43,302 bases of DNA. Origin: an uncultured Spirochaetaceae bacterium. GTDB taxonomy: Bacteria > Spirochaetota > Spirochaetia > Treponematales > Treponemataceae. Each line of letters opens with the position of its first letter. Position 1 is the stretch's first letter. Shown here in pieces: positions 31,408 to 39,661 of the stretch. The notes beneath the pieces were generated by a model, which worked only from the letters and a program-made list of their open reading frames with translations, searched no databases and was not told the DNA's origin. Location: positions 1-43,302 of the forward strand of contig CACZYY010000014.1 in NCBI GenBank assembly GCA_902785455.1. Direction: 5' to 3'. A program made the translations under genes and the position numbers.

Positions 31408-32751
31408 ATGGCGAAAATTCTTATTGTTGACGATGAACCTGTAATTTTATCTCTCACAGCCCAAATTTTGTCTCAAAAGTATGATATTGTAACAGCGACT
31501 TCCGGCACTGATGCGCTCAAACTTTATTGGCGCGAAAAACCTGATTTGATTCTGGCGGACTTGCTCATGCCCGAAATGTCAGGCTTCGAGCTATACGAGA
31601 TACTAAAACAAAATTATTCCATTTCAATCCCTGTTGTCTTTATGACCGGCAAGGACGGAAGTGAAGTCGAAGCAGAAGGTTTCGCATCTGGAGCAGCAGA
31701 TTTTATCAGAAAGCCGTTCCGTCCCGAAGTTCTTTTGCAGCGAATCGAAAACATCATTAACACCGTAGACAAAATCAAAGATTTAATGGAAGAAGCCTGC
31801 ACAGACCGTCTCACAGGATTTCTGAACAAAGGTGCTGTCACGGATAAACTGACCGATCTCTGCAAAATGAACGACGGAATCCTGATGGTGATTGACCTGG
31901 ACAGCTTTAAGCTCGTCAACGATTTGTACGGTCATGAAGCAGGCGATTCAATCTTAAAAGCGTTCGCGGACATTCTGCGCTCCACAACCCGAAATTCAGA
32001 TGTTCTCGGGCGAATTGGTGGTGACGAATTCGTTTTGTTCTGCGTTTCCACCACGGAAATCTCAATCATTTCATCAATTTCCAAGCGGCTCAATACACAA
32101 ATTTCCAAACGAGCCAAAGAAATTCTCGGCGATGACATGAACATTCCGCTTGGAGCTTCAATTGGTGCCGTTATAGTTCCAAATTCCGGCACTGATTTTC
32201 AGGATTTGTTCAACGATGCCGACCACGCCTTGTACACAGTCAAGCAAAATGGCAAGCATGGTTACGCAATCCATGAAAAGCGGGACAGTTACGTACGTTC
32301 CGAAGTTTCCCTTGCAGATTTACACGCCCTCAACATGATTTTTGAAGAACGAAATTTAGGTTCGGGCGCGTATTTCATCGGTCAGGAAGCTTTCACACAG
32401 GTTTACAGATTTTTACTCCGCTACATCAAGACTTACAAAGAAACCGCCTATATGCTTCTTCTCACGCTTTCGCCCACAAATAATTTGAGTTTTTTCCCGA
32501 TGGCGGCCGATCTTTTCGGAGATACGCTTTCACAGGCACTCCGAAAAAGCGATATTATGGTAAGAATCAGGCAAAATCAGTACCTTTTCCTGCTTCCTCA
32601 CGTTTCTCCAGAAACTTTTCCGGGCCTCGTTGACCGAATGTTATCAAGCTGGAATAAGTTAAAAGAGTCGAACGATGTCGAAATCAGTCAGGAATCAGAA
32701 TTCATCACTCATGAAACCGAAGAAGAATATTCGCGCCGGGCAGATGACTGA
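31408..32751 (+). CDS. Response-regulator diguanylate cyclase with degenerate second GGDEF domain
   Basis: 447-aa cytoplasmic protein making cyclic di-GMP under phosphorylation control. Residues 1-120 are a receiver with Asp51 (LILADLLMPEMSG), VVFMTGKDG and FIRKPFRPE. Residues about 130-290 are a GGDEF domain: DRLTGFLNKGAV, VIDLDSFKLVND, and active-site GGDEF at 204-208 preceded by the inhibitory RxxD motif R195-NSD-198. The remainder (about 300-430) ends with LRKSDIMVRIRQNQYLFLLP. This copies the pattern around a GGDEF signature but has RQNQY (388-392) instead, so it appears to be a second, inactive GGDEF-like domain. AGGAGAG sets the start. It is 23 nt after mazG. Confidence 0.93.
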   Translation: MAKILIVDDEPVILSLTAQILSQKYDIVTATSGTDALKLYWREKPDLILADLLMPEMSGFELYEILKQNYSISIPVVFMTGKDGSEVEAEGFASGAADFIRKPFRPEVLLQRIENIINTVDKIKDLMEEACTDRLTGFLNKGAVTDKLTDLCKMNDGILMVIDLDSFKLVNDLYGHEAGDSILKAFADILRSTTRNSDVLGRIGGDEFVLFCVSTTEISIISSISKRLNTQISKRAKEILGDDMNIPLGASIGAVIVPNSGTDFQDLFNDADHALYTVKQNGKHGYAIHEKRDSYVRSEVSLADLHALNMIFEERNLGSGAYFIGQEAFTQVYRFLLRYIKTYKETAYMLLLTLSPTNNLSFFPMAADLFGDTLSQALRKSDIMVRIRQNQYLFLLPHVSPETFPGLVDRMLSSWNKLKESNDVEISQESEFITHETEEEYSRRADD

Positions 32752-32775
32752 GTTTTGTTCCAAGAAAAATTCAGA

Positions 32776-32804
32776 TTTACTTTTTAGCTATTTTTAGGTA
32801 TATT
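32776..32804 (+). promoter_or_regulatory. Leaderless-type promoter of clpP
   Basis: TTTACT, 17-nt spacer, TATATT, then 6 nt to the ATG. A second TATAAT directly abuts the ATG but would place the start inside the gene. There is no ribosome-binding site before the ATG. Confidence 0.6.
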
Positions 32805-32810
32805 TATAAT

Positions 32811-33404
32811 ATGAAAATTTTTAACGAAAACGAAGAAAAAAAATCTGAACAGAAGGATGATTCACTTTCCGAGAAGTTTTTAAAAACCCGCCAGATTATT
32901 TTGAGCGGCGAGATTAACGAAGAAAACACTGCCAAAGTCATCAAACAGCTTCTTTTGCTCGAAGCCGACAGCGACAAACCAATTTACATTTACATCGATT
33001 CACCTGGAGGCTCAATCGATTCTGGCTTCGGCATTTATGACATGATTCGTTTTATCAATGCCCCGGTTTACACAATCGGTACAGGTCTCATTGCCAGCAT
33101 GGGTTCAATTATTTTGCTTTCAGTTCCAAAAGAACGTCGTTTTGCGCTTCCAAACAGCCACTACCTTATCCATCAGCCGTTGATTGGCGGTGTTGCGCGT
33201 GGAGTTGCAACTGATTTGGAAATTCAGGCCGAAGAAATCGCAAAGTCAAAAAAGAAGCTGATTAAACTTATTGCCGCCGAGACGGGCAAAAGTGAAGACC
33301 AAGTCGAAAAAGACTGCGACCGCGACCATTGGCTCACAGCAGAAGAGGCTTTGGAATACGGCTTGGTAAGCAAAGTAATTTCTAAACGAGAAGAACTAAA
33401 ATAA
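32811..33404 (+). CDS. clpP: ATP-dependent Clp protease proteolytic subunit
   Basis: Serine peptidase of 197 aa that forms the tetradecameric chamber fed by ClpX or ClpA. The catalytic triad is Ser96 (IASMGSIIL), His121 (YLIHQPLIGG) and Asp172 (CDRDHWLTAEEALEYGLV). The oxyanion and handle region YIDSPGGSIDSGFGIYD is intact. The first 20 residues (NENEEKKSEQKDDS) are unusually acidic and charged compared with typical ClpP N-termini, and may be a propeptide. clpX is not in the neighbourhood. It has its own promoter and is followed 5 nt later by a decayed family A repeat. Confidence 0.95.
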   Translation: MKIFNENEEKKSEQKDDSLSEKFLKTRQIILSGEINEENTAKVIKQLLLLEADSDKPIYIYIDSPGGSIDSGFGIYDMIRFINAPVYTIGTGLIASMGSIILLSVPKERRFALPNSHYLIHQPLIGGVARGVATDLEIQAEEIAKSKKKLIKLIAAETGKSEDQVEKDCDRDHWLTAEEALEYGLVSKVISKREELK

Positions 33405-33409
33405 ACGAA

Positions 33410-33477
33410 GCCGCACAGATTCGAATCGCTGCACAATTTTACATTTGTAAGCTGAATCAAAATCGAGTCCGTGTGAC
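33410..33477 (+). repeat. Decayed family A repeat, copy 7
   Basis: Keeps outer arms GCCGCACAGATTCGA and TCGAGTCCGTGTGAC, but the inner hairpins have lost most pairing (ATCGCTGCACAATTT instead of a stem with TAC). It occupies the space between clpP and the next gene. It looks like an old, drifting copy, a useful contrast to the conserved copies. Confidence 0.7.
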
Positions 33478-33489
33478 ACCAAATAATTT

Positions 33490-34413
33490 ATGGCATTTGA
33501 ACTTACGAAATCTATCATTGACGATATTATTTTCTCGATGGAAGACCAAAATGCAGATTTCGTATTCGATGCCAAAAATCTTTGTGTCGTGCCATTAGAT
33601 TCTCTTGAAGAATTTGAAGACGGCGATGCAGAAGAAAACGAAAACCTTTATCCGTTGCCTGCCTGGAATTCGGACGACGGATTTGAAATTATGGAAAAGT
33701 TTGCAGAAACCGTGCGCGTTCCCAAGGTTCGAAATGAATTGCAGCAGGTTCTTGCAAATGGAAGGGGGGTATTCAGGAATTTTAAAAATGTGCTAAAGCA
33801 GTACCCGCACATCGAAAAACGCTTTCATGCTTTCAAAGAATCAGAAATGCGTGCGATTGTTGTGGAATGGTACAATTCGCTCCGTGAATCTTGGGGCTTG
33901 GAAAAACTGAATCAGGATTTTGAAGAATATAACGAACTGACTCAGGAAGATTTTGAATTCCACCCCTACAATCATCAGAAGGACAATGATTGTATCGTAA
34001 ATGAGGCGAAGATTATCGCAGAAGAAATTAAATCAGAGTTTGGTGGCAACACGGCAAAAGCGATTGCTCATTTTTGGCTTCGCAAGTTTAATTATGAACC
34101 CCATTCTGACATCGACGGAATTATTTGCCGCACACTGTCAGAAGAATTCGCCGGCTGTATTTTATTTTCAAAATGCGAGTCCTTTGCAGAAAAGGTGGTG
34201 GCTCTCACCGCAGTTTTTGTAAATCAGAATTACCGAGGCTTAGGAATTACCAGAGAGCTTTTTTCACGCGGCATTTCCTATTTAAAAGAGCAGGGAATTC
34301 AGAGTTTTATTATTGTTGATTCTGTATTACCAGACTATTTGGAGCCATTATTAGCCCGTTGTGGATTTGAAAAAAAAGGTTCCGCATACATTCTAGAATT
34401 GACAGACAAGTAA
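33490..34413 (+). CDS. UPF0158-GNAT fusion protein
   Basis: 307 aa in two parts. Residues about 1-145 match the UPF0158 pattern: YPLPAWNSDDGFEIMEKFAETV, then NELQQVLANGRGVFRNFKNVLKQYP and VEWYNSLRESWGLE (quoted in pieces). Residues about 175-305 form an N-acetyltransferase with acetyl-CoA loop QNYRGLGITRELF and a C-terminal strand-helix ending ARCGFEKKGSAYILEL. GNAT enzymes acetylate amines using acetyl-CoA; the substrate is unknown and UPF0158 has no established function. The start lacks an obvious ribosome-binding site. The next gene is 28 nt downstream. Confidence 0.82.
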   Translation: MAFELTKSIIDDIIFSMEDQNADFVFDAKNLCVVPLDSLEEFEDGDAEENENLYPLPAWNSDDGFEIMEKFAETVRVPKVRNELQQVLANGRGVFRNFKNVLKQYPHIEKRFHAFKESEMRAIVVEWYNSLRESWGLEKLNQDFEEYNELTQEDFEFHPYNHQKDNDCIVNEAKIIAEEIKSEFGGNTAKAIAHFWLRKFNYEPHSDIDGIICRTLSEEFAGCILFSKCESFAEKVVALTAVFVNQNYRGLGITRELFSRGISYLKEQGIQSFIIVDSVLPDYLEPLLARCGFEKKGSAYILELTDK

Positions 34414-34441
34414 TAGCCAATTTTAAAAAGGAGATTTTATT

Positions 34442-35272
34442 ATGGCATTCAGACGCAATTTCAGAAGAAATTTCAGACAGAACAGAGAAATTGATCTCGA
34501 TCAGGCAGCAAACTATCTTAAAGATGTTGTTTCAAAGGTTAAGGCAAATCCTGATGAGCTTGAAGCACTCAAAAAAGTCTTCAAAAAGAACGTACCTCTT
34601 ACAATGCGTTCTTATGTAGCCGCTTATCTTTTGCGAAATGCAGGCGGCGCCATCTTCCGTTTCAACAAATTTAACGAGCGTGAAGATTTCCATGCAAACC
34701 GAGAAGAACGCTTCAACCGCTACGAGCGAAACGAAGCTCAACCAGAAGAAGCTGGCGAAACAGAGGCTGCTCCACGCGAGCGATTCACTCGAGTTCAGAT
34801 TCCAGCAGAAAATTCAGAAGTTGTATTCGTAAGCATCGGCCGCAACCGACGTGTTTATCCACGCGACCTTGTTGGTCTTTTCATCAGCGTTGCAGGAGTT
34901 GAAAAAGAGCGAATCGGTGACATCCGTGTTCTCGCAAACTACTCCTTCGTTCAGCTTTTCAAAGAAGATGCAGAAAAAGCTATCGCCGCACTGAACGGAC
35001 ATGTTTACCGTGGCCGACCATTGAGCGTTAGCTATTCAAAACAGCGCCCAGAAGGTGAGGAAGCCGAAGAAGAGACTGCAGAAAACTACGAGAACAACGA
35101 ACCAGTTCCAAACGTTTCAAATGAATCAGCTCCAATCGTTGACAGCTTCACATCTAGCAACAACGATACTGTGGCACAGCAGGCAGCATTCGCAGCAGCT
35201 CAGGCTCAGATGACAGACGAAGAGATTCTTGCAGCACGTGCACCACGTTCTTCTTCATCAGCAGATTTGTAA
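34442..35272 (+). CDS. Stand-alone DbpA-type RNA-binding protein
   Basis: 276 aa without a helicase core. The N-terminus is arginine-rich (FRRNFRRNFRQNR), then a helical segment DLDQAANYLKDVVSKVKANP. Residues about 125-200 form a DbpA-like RNA-binding fold: VFVSIGRNRRVYPRDLVGLF, then ERIGDIRVLANYSFVQL, then AIAALNGHVYRGRPLSVSYS. That domain normally sits at the C-terminus of DEAD-box helicases and grips 23S rRNA or other structured RNA. The C-terminal 75 residues are acidic, Q/A-rich and low complexity. AAGGAGA sets the start. I infer an RNA chaperone or ribosome-assembly role; a helicase partner would have to come from elsewhere. Confidence 0.8.
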   Translation: MAFRRNFRRNFRQNREIDLDQAANYLKDVVSKVKANPDELEALKKVFKKNVPLTMRSYVAAYLLRNAGGAIFRFNKFNEREDFHANREERFNRYERNEAQPEEAGETEAAPRERFTRVQIPAENSEVVFVSIGRNRRVYPRDLVGLFISVAGVEKERIGDIRVLANYSFVQLFKEDAEKAIAALNGHVYRGRPLSVSYSKQRPEGEEAEEETAENYENNEPVPNVSNESAPIVDSFTSSNNDTVAQQAAFAAAQAQMTDEEILAARAPRSSSSADL

Positions 35273-35278
35273 TTGCTT

Positions 35279-35971
35279 ATGAACCTTCATCTTTTGCAGA
35301 CAGGCCCGCTTCGGGTCAACACATTTCTTGTTCCTCTTTGTGAGAACTATGTTTTTATCGTTGACCCGGCCGGATGCACATTCTCTCGGGATGAAGGTTC
35401 AATTGTTTCCTATCTAGAGTCACAAAATCTTAAACCGGTGGCAATTGTCCTTACACACGGCCATTTTGACCACGTTTCTGGTCTTCCGGCAATCAAAAAA
35501 GCTTTCCCGGATATTCCGATTGCAATCCACAAAAATGATGCTGAAATGATTGGTCCCTCTTCCCAAATCGCACAGGGCCAGGCTTTAGCACAGATGGGCT
35601 TCGAAGAATTTCTTCCGTTCGTCTCAAATCTCCCCCAAGCAACCGCTTATTTAGAAGAAGGAAAATCTCTTGCACAAGTTTTTGAAGGTTGTAATTTTCC
35701 ACAAAATATAAAACAAGCCCTTTCAAACTGGCAGGTTCTTCACACTCCGGGCCACACCGAAGGCTCGTGCTGCTTTTACAACGAAGTCGAACAAACATTA
35801 GTCTCCGGAGATACGCTCTTTTTCCGTTCATGGGGGCGCACAGATTTAATCGGTGGCAACGAACGCAAAATCCATCAGAGTCTCGCAAAAATCATGGAAA
35901 AATGTGAAGAAGAAACGAAAGTTTATCCGGGCCACGACAACACAGCCTTCACAATCGCAGAGAATTTTTAA
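35279..35971 (+). CDS. Metallo-beta-lactamase-fold hydrolase (glyoxalase II-like)
   Basis: 230 aa. The start is set at the ATG 6 nt after the preceding stop; an in-frame TTG two codons earlier is less likely. Zinc-ligand motifs are THGHFDHVSG (HxHxDH), HTPGHTEGSCCFY, the bridging Asp in LVSGDTLFF, and a final His in VYPGHDNTA. The length and motif spacing match the small cytoplasmic hydroxyacylglutathione-hydrolase-like group, which acts on thioesters or related substrates. The substrate is undetermined. It is probably cotranscribed with the RNA-binding protein gene and converges with the phosphodiesterase gene, whose stop is 5 nt away. Confidence 0.9.
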   Translation: MNLHLLQTGPLRVNTFLVPLCENYVFIVDPAGCTFSRDEGSIVSYLESQNLKPVAIVLTHGHFDHVSGLPAIKKAFPDIPIAIHKNDAEMIGPSSQIAQGQALAQMGFEEFLPFVSNLPQATAYLEEGKSLAQVFEGCNFPQNIKQALSNWQVLHTPGHTEGSCCFYNEVEQTLVSGDTLFFRSWGRTDLIGGNERKIHQSLAKIMEKCEEETKVYPGHDNTAFTIAENF

Positions 35972-35975
35972 TAAT

Positions 35976-36692
35976 CTAAAACACCCTTATTTCTCCACGT
36001 GGAGTCGGTATTTTTGAAAAAACTGTATCGCCGTACCTGTCCCAAAGGATTTTATAATACTGACAGCTTATCTTTTCTTCATCGTAAGCAACAGTGACGG
36101 TCGCAAAAGTGTTCGGCATTCCGCCTCTAGCCTGAGAACAGCTGCCTGGATTCAAAACGGCAAGCAATTCTTTTTTGCCATTCCTTACAGCATGGGTTTT
36201 GAGTGAATTTGGGACGTGAGTGTGACCATAAAGAACAATATCACAACCGCGCTCAACCGCCTCCGTACGCAATTCTGACAGGCCGTAATACACGCCGTAA
36301 CGATGTCCATGCGTAAGAAATATCTTCCGTCCTGCGACAGAAAATTCCTGAAAATCTGGCACCGTAATCGAAATTCTCTGGTCTGTAAAAATTGTCGAAG
36401 TCGAATTGTCCCCATTTCCGCGTACAAAATACAGGACCGGAGGAATCTTTTTTCCGAAATCGTTGTCGTTAAAAGCTAATTCAAGAGCATAAACCAAATC
36501 AAAAATTCCATCGCCACAAAAACACATTGCATCGCACATAGGGCCAAAAGATGTAATAATTGACTGCAAAATCTGCGGATTTCCGTGCGAATCAGAAAGC
36601 ACAAGCAACTTTGCACATTCCTTTTTTGAGAATTCTTCTATTGCTGTTTTAGAACCGATTGCTAAATCCGGTTGTTGTGTAAGTTCTATCAA
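35976..36692 (-). CDS. YfcE-like metallophosphoesterase
   Basis: 238 aa with a calcineurin-like dinuclear metal site: LVLSDSHGN, CGDGIFD, VRGNGDN, LTHGHRYG and LYGHTHVPN. This order and the small size fit the MJ0936/YfcE phosphodiesterase group. No in-frame ATG precedes the first metal motif; the most likely start is TTG, 3 nt after the stop of the upstream lipoprotein gene, which implies coupling. Residues 1-25 (IELTQQPDLAIGSKTAIEE) precede the catalytic domain and are not recognised. The physiological substrate is unknown. Confidence 0.9.
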   Translation of the reverse strand: MIELTQQPDLAIGSKTAIEEFSKKECAKLLVLSDSHGNPQILQSIITSFGPMCDAMCFCGDGIFDLVYALELAFNDNDFGKKIPPVLYFVRGNGDNSTSTIFTDQRISITVPDFQEFSVAGRKIFLTHGHRYGVYYGLSELRTEAVERGCDIVLYGHTHVPNSLKTHAVRNGKKELLAVLNPGSCSQARGGMPNTFATVTVAYDEEKISCQYYKILWDRYGDTVFSKIPTPRGEIRVF

Positions 36693-36695
36693 TGT

Positions 36696-37475
36696 TTACT
36701 CGAAAATAAAATGATTGATTGACTGCAATCCAGTTTCGCCGTCAACATAGTGAATAACCGTGCGATTTTTCTCTAATAATTTCTGAACAAATGGCATGAG
36801 AGATGCATCGGCTTTTAAAGGCTCACGGAGTTCTATCATTGACGAAACTGCATTTGTAAGAATTTGAGCGGCATCAAAATCTGGAATATAGTCCGTAACT
36901 TCATCTTCGAGAGCACCCGCTTTATGGGCATAATCCAGGACAAAATCAGATGTGGATTCAGTGCCAAGCACATCGTCCTGAGAAAAGAACGTGAACACAG
37001 GATATGGAATTTTACCGTCCTCGAATTTATCCTGAATTTTTGACAAGGCAATATGAAGGCCTTCTGGGGCACCAAGAATTACCATGCCCGCAAGATTTTT
37101 GTCTTCGATTCGGTCTGCAAGAGAACTGATTCGCTCCTTGCCGGCAACCATAAAATCAGCAGGATAAACAAAAACCGAAATCAAGCCTTGCTTTTCACTT
37201 GTCTCAACGCCAAAGTTATTGTTGAGTGACTGTGTGATTTTTGTAATATTTGCCTCATCATTGTAGCCGTATCCCAAAACTACAACGACATTTTTGCCTT
37301 CGATGTAAGCCTTTGTATCTGCAGAAATTTTTTTGAGCTTTTCAGGAACGTTCTCGGCTGACTCAGTGCCAGCCGACGCAAGGGCCTCAGAAGCCTTGAG
37401 AGATTTTTCTTTTTTACAAGAAGAAATAAAAATTGTAGAAACTGCAAGAAAAATTAAAAAAGTTTTTTTAAGCAT
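36696..37475 (-). CDS. Lipoprotein with periplasmic-binding-protein-like fold
   Basis: 259 aa. The signal peptide MLKKTFLIFLAVSTIFISSC ends in a lipobox with Cys20. The mature part alternates strands and helices: VVVVLGYGYNDEANITKITQ, then LISVFVYPADFM, LAGMVILGAPEGLHIALSKI, YPVFTFFSQDD. This looks like one or two Rossmann-like lobes of a substrate-binding protein and is faintly reminiscent of DUF3798 lipoproteins, a comparison from memory only. No transporter genes are nearby. The downstream phosphodiesterase gene is 3 nt away and probably coupled. Function not recognised. Confidence 0.7.
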   Translation of the reverse strand: MLKKTFLIFLAVSTIFISSCKKEKSLKASEALASAGTESAENVPEKLKKISADTKAYIEGKNVVVVLGYGYNDEANITKITQSLNNNFGVETSEKQGLISVFVYPADFMVAGKERISSLADRIEDKNLAGMVILGAPEGLHIALSKIQDKFEDGKIPYPVFTFFSQDDVLGTESTSDFVLDYAHKAGALEDEVTDYIPDFDAAQILTNAVSSMIELREPLKADASLMPFVQKLLEKNRTVIHYVDGETGLQSINHFIFE

Positions 37476-37520
37476 GTTTATAGTTTATCAAATATAAAGA
37501 TTTTGCAAAAGCAAAAAAAC

Positions 37521-37558
37521 AAAAAAAAGCGGTCGCAAAGAAAAATTCTGTGCGACCG
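37521..37558 (-). terminator. Intrinsic terminator of the FecR operon
   Basis: On the minus strand: CGGTCGCA, a 13-nt loop, TGCGACCG, then C and eight T. It lies 19 nt after the stop of the FecR-domain gene and ends the three-gene minus-strand operon. Confidence 0.85.
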
Positions 37559-37576
37559 TTTATAAATCAAAAAATA

Positions 37577-38443
37577 TTATTGTTCAAAACCAACATTTAC
37601 AGTAAGTGAACCAAAACCTTTTGAGCCGTTTGCTCCACCACCATTTGAACCAGGGCCACCCACACCGCCAGGCATGCCACCAGGCATTTGACCGCCACCA
37701 ACTGGACCGCCAGAACGCTCAGCAGAAGAAGCAGGCCGAGTGCCATTTCCCAAAGAAGTAGCCTTGCCCTGTGCCGTTGCATTAGGTGATGCCATGCCGC
37801 CGCCTTGCGCAGCAACCGCAACTTGATCTTTACTAACAACCATAGCCGGGCCAAGAGGCTTGTCCTCTGCATCTGCAATAGCCTCTGGTCCATTGCCATC
37901 AGGAGCCTCGCCAACCGGGCCTAACTCAGCGTCTTTAAAAGCCGCCTCACTTTTGGCAGTGTTCTTCCAGAAAGCAACTCTTCCCTGAATTGTAGAAAGA
38001 TTGACTGAGCGGTAGCGTGCCTTCATGTCAAAAATTGTACCACGAACAGAAGCCGTTGCTACAGGAGAACGGACTGTAAATCCCACTCGACGGTCAGCAG
38101 ATTTCTGGACGTTCGAGCGAAGAGAGCCTGTATCGAGGAAGATTGATGTTTCATCTTTGCCCTGAGCACCATTCAAGCCTTCACGCTCTGCCAGAGTCTG
38201 CAAAGTGATTCGGGAAAGAGGGGCAACAGTAACAGTAGATTCTTTGATCTTGAGAATGATTTCTGATTTAAAACCTGTTTGAATGACCGAGCCCTGATCA
38301 AGAGTATCACCGGCTTTGAGCGCAATCCATGAGCCGCCAGTCTGAACTTCTGCCTTGCCTTTTGTTGAAACAACCGTTGCCTGCATTGCAAATGAACTGA
38401 ATGCAAGTGCTGATAAAATCACTGAAAGAATAAGTTTTTTCAT
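37577..38443 (-). CDS. Secreted FecR-domain protein with glycine-rich tail
   Basis: 288 aa. The start is set at MKKLILSVILSALAFSSFA by AAGGAGG 8 nt upstream; the signal peptide has no lipobox. A FecR domain fills residues about 25-165: VVSTKGKAEVQTGGSWIAL, KAGDTLDQGSVIQTGFKSE, FTVRSPVATASVRGTIFDM. It therefore belongs to the secreted FecR group, not the membrane anti-sigma regulators of TonB systems. The last 80 residues are very rich in Gly, Pro and Asn (GGQMPGGMPGG), a flexible tail. It is the third gene of an operon after a small secreted protein and a beta-barrel, and it points away from a CHASE2 cyclase gene. FecR and CHASE2 proteins are often neighbours in other bacteria, so periplasmic signalling to the cyclase is plausible but unproven. 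Confidence 0.87.
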   Translation of the reverse strand: MKKLILSVILSALAFSSFAMQATVVSTKGKAEVQTGGSWIALKAGDTLDQGSVIQTGFKSEIILKIKESTVTVAPLSRITLQTLAEREGLNGAQGKDETSIFLDTGSLRSNVQKSADRRVGFTVRSPVATASVRGTIFDMKARYRSVNLSTIQGRVAFWKNTAKSEAAFKDAELGPVGEAPDGNGPEAIADAEDKPLGPAMVVSKDQVAVAAQGGGMASPNATAQGKATSLGNGTRPASSAERSGGPVGGGQMPGGMPGGVGGPGSNGGGANGSKGFGSLTVNVGFEQ

Positions 38444-38467
38444 TAAGGAACCTCCTTGTGTTAACAT

Positions 38468-39661
38468 TTAGAATGCAATTGCTGCAGTAATTCTGAACTG
38501 AGTTCTGTTGTAGTCGGCATAATCATCTTTGCCAATGAACTGGCTGAGATTTGCTCCCAAAGAAACATCACTGACAACCTGCCAGTTAAAACCGGCCGAA
38601 TACTGTAAACCAGAACGCTCAATGTTTTTTTGTTCTTCGCCTGCAAGTGTATCAAAAACAATATCCGCACCGGCAAAGAAAAGGAAATTTTCCACAGGCT
38701 TGATAGAAGCAGAAATGCCGGCAAGAGCGATGCCCGAATATTCATCTTCCTTCAAAGAATTGACAGCCGTGTTGCTCGTAAAGCCCTGGAAAGCCTCAAA
38801 GCTCCCCTGTTTGCCCGAAGCATAAAGACCGTTAAGAGAAAAAGACATTGATTTGAAATCAGGATAAACAGAAATTGCACCTTTTGTAAGATTGCCTTTT
38901 ACCATGTCTTCTTCGTCATATTTTGCGAATCCCATAGTAGAAGAAATATTGTAGAAAACTGGCGTAAAAAGAGGGCCGTTGAGAGCTACAGTACCATAAA
39001 AGCGGTTGAATTTTGTTGATTCAAGTGAAAGTGCTCCAAACCCTTCAATAGAAAGCGTTTGATTTGCGGCAAAATACGGAAGGGAAAGCGTTAATGCACC
39101 AACAGCGAATTTATTTGCCATTACATAGACAGTCTTTTCTTTGTCGGTGAGGTCAGTATCATTGCCCAGGATAGTGATATTTTTGGCATTAAGAAGACCA
39201 GTGTAAGCCCCGAAAACAGAAAATTCTACGCTCGACAGAGAAGCTTCGAGTTTAACGCCATCGCCATTCTGGTTGTAGACCAAGCCGCTCAAATCAGAAT
39301 TGTAGAAACGACCTGCTGAGAAAACAAGGTTGCCTGATTCAAGCTCCTTTTTGGCGACAAGCTTGAGCAGGTTTAAATCGGCGTAAAGTTTGAGCTGCTT
39401 TTCACTGTCTTCGATTCGCATATCCTTTTCAAACAAGAACGAACCTTCACCAGCGATATAGCTTGAACCGTCCTGAGAGACTGGATTTCGGAACCAGAGA
39501 TTGATGCCATTCTTTTGATCGAGTTTGAGAGAGCCGTCCTTTTCGGCGTTGAGGAATTTTGAATCGTTTGTGAGCAAGCCGCCTGTTTCTAAAGCGAAAA
39601 CTGACTGTGCGATTGCAAGAACGGAAATAACGGCAAAAACATTTTTTAACGTAACTTTCAT
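38468..39661 (-). CDS. Outer-membrane beta-barrel protein, uncharacterised
   Basis: 397 aa with signal peptide MKVTLKNVFAVISVLAIAQSVFA. The mature chain is a series of amphipathic beta strands with alternating aromatic and polar residues (KLYADLNLLKLVAKKEL, VEFSVFGAYTGLL, ISVYPDFKSMSFSLNGLYAS). It ends FRITAAIAF, whose terminal Phe is the standard outer-membrane insertion signal. No TonB plug or family motif is visible; it could be a porin or receptor. Its ATG shares one base with the stop of the preceding small secreted protein gene (TAATG), so they are coupled. The downstream gene encodes the FecR-domain protein, 24 nt on. Confidence 0.82.
   Translation of the reverse strand: MKVTLKNVFAVISVLAIAQSVFALETGGLLTNDSKFLNAEKDGSLKLDQKNGINLWFRNPVSQDGSSYIAGEGSFLFEKDMRIEDSEKQLKLYADLNLLKLVAKKELESGNLVFSAGRFYNSDLSGLVYNQNGDGVKLEASLSSVEFSVFGAYTGLLNAKNITILGNDTDLTDKEKTVYVMANKFAVGALTLSLPYFAANQTLSIEGFGALSLESTKFNRFYGTVALNGPLFTPVFYNISSTMGFAKYDEEDMVKGNLTKGAISVYPDFKSMSFSLNGLYASGKQGSFEAFQGFTSNTAVNSLKEDEYSGIALAGISASIKPVENFLFFAGADIVFDTLAGEEQKNIERSGLQYSAGFNWQVVSDVSLGANLSQFIGKDDYADYNRTQFRITAAIAF

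Noticed and set aside
4242..33477. CRISPR array made of the family A repeats
   Set aside because: Copies are separated by kilobases and genes, contain internal hairpins, and have no regular spacers or cas genes.
37577..38443. FecR as an anti-sigma regulator of an iron-uptake system
   Set aside because: It has a cleavable signal peptide and no cytoplasmic anti-sigma segment; no ECF sigma or TonB receptor is adjacent.
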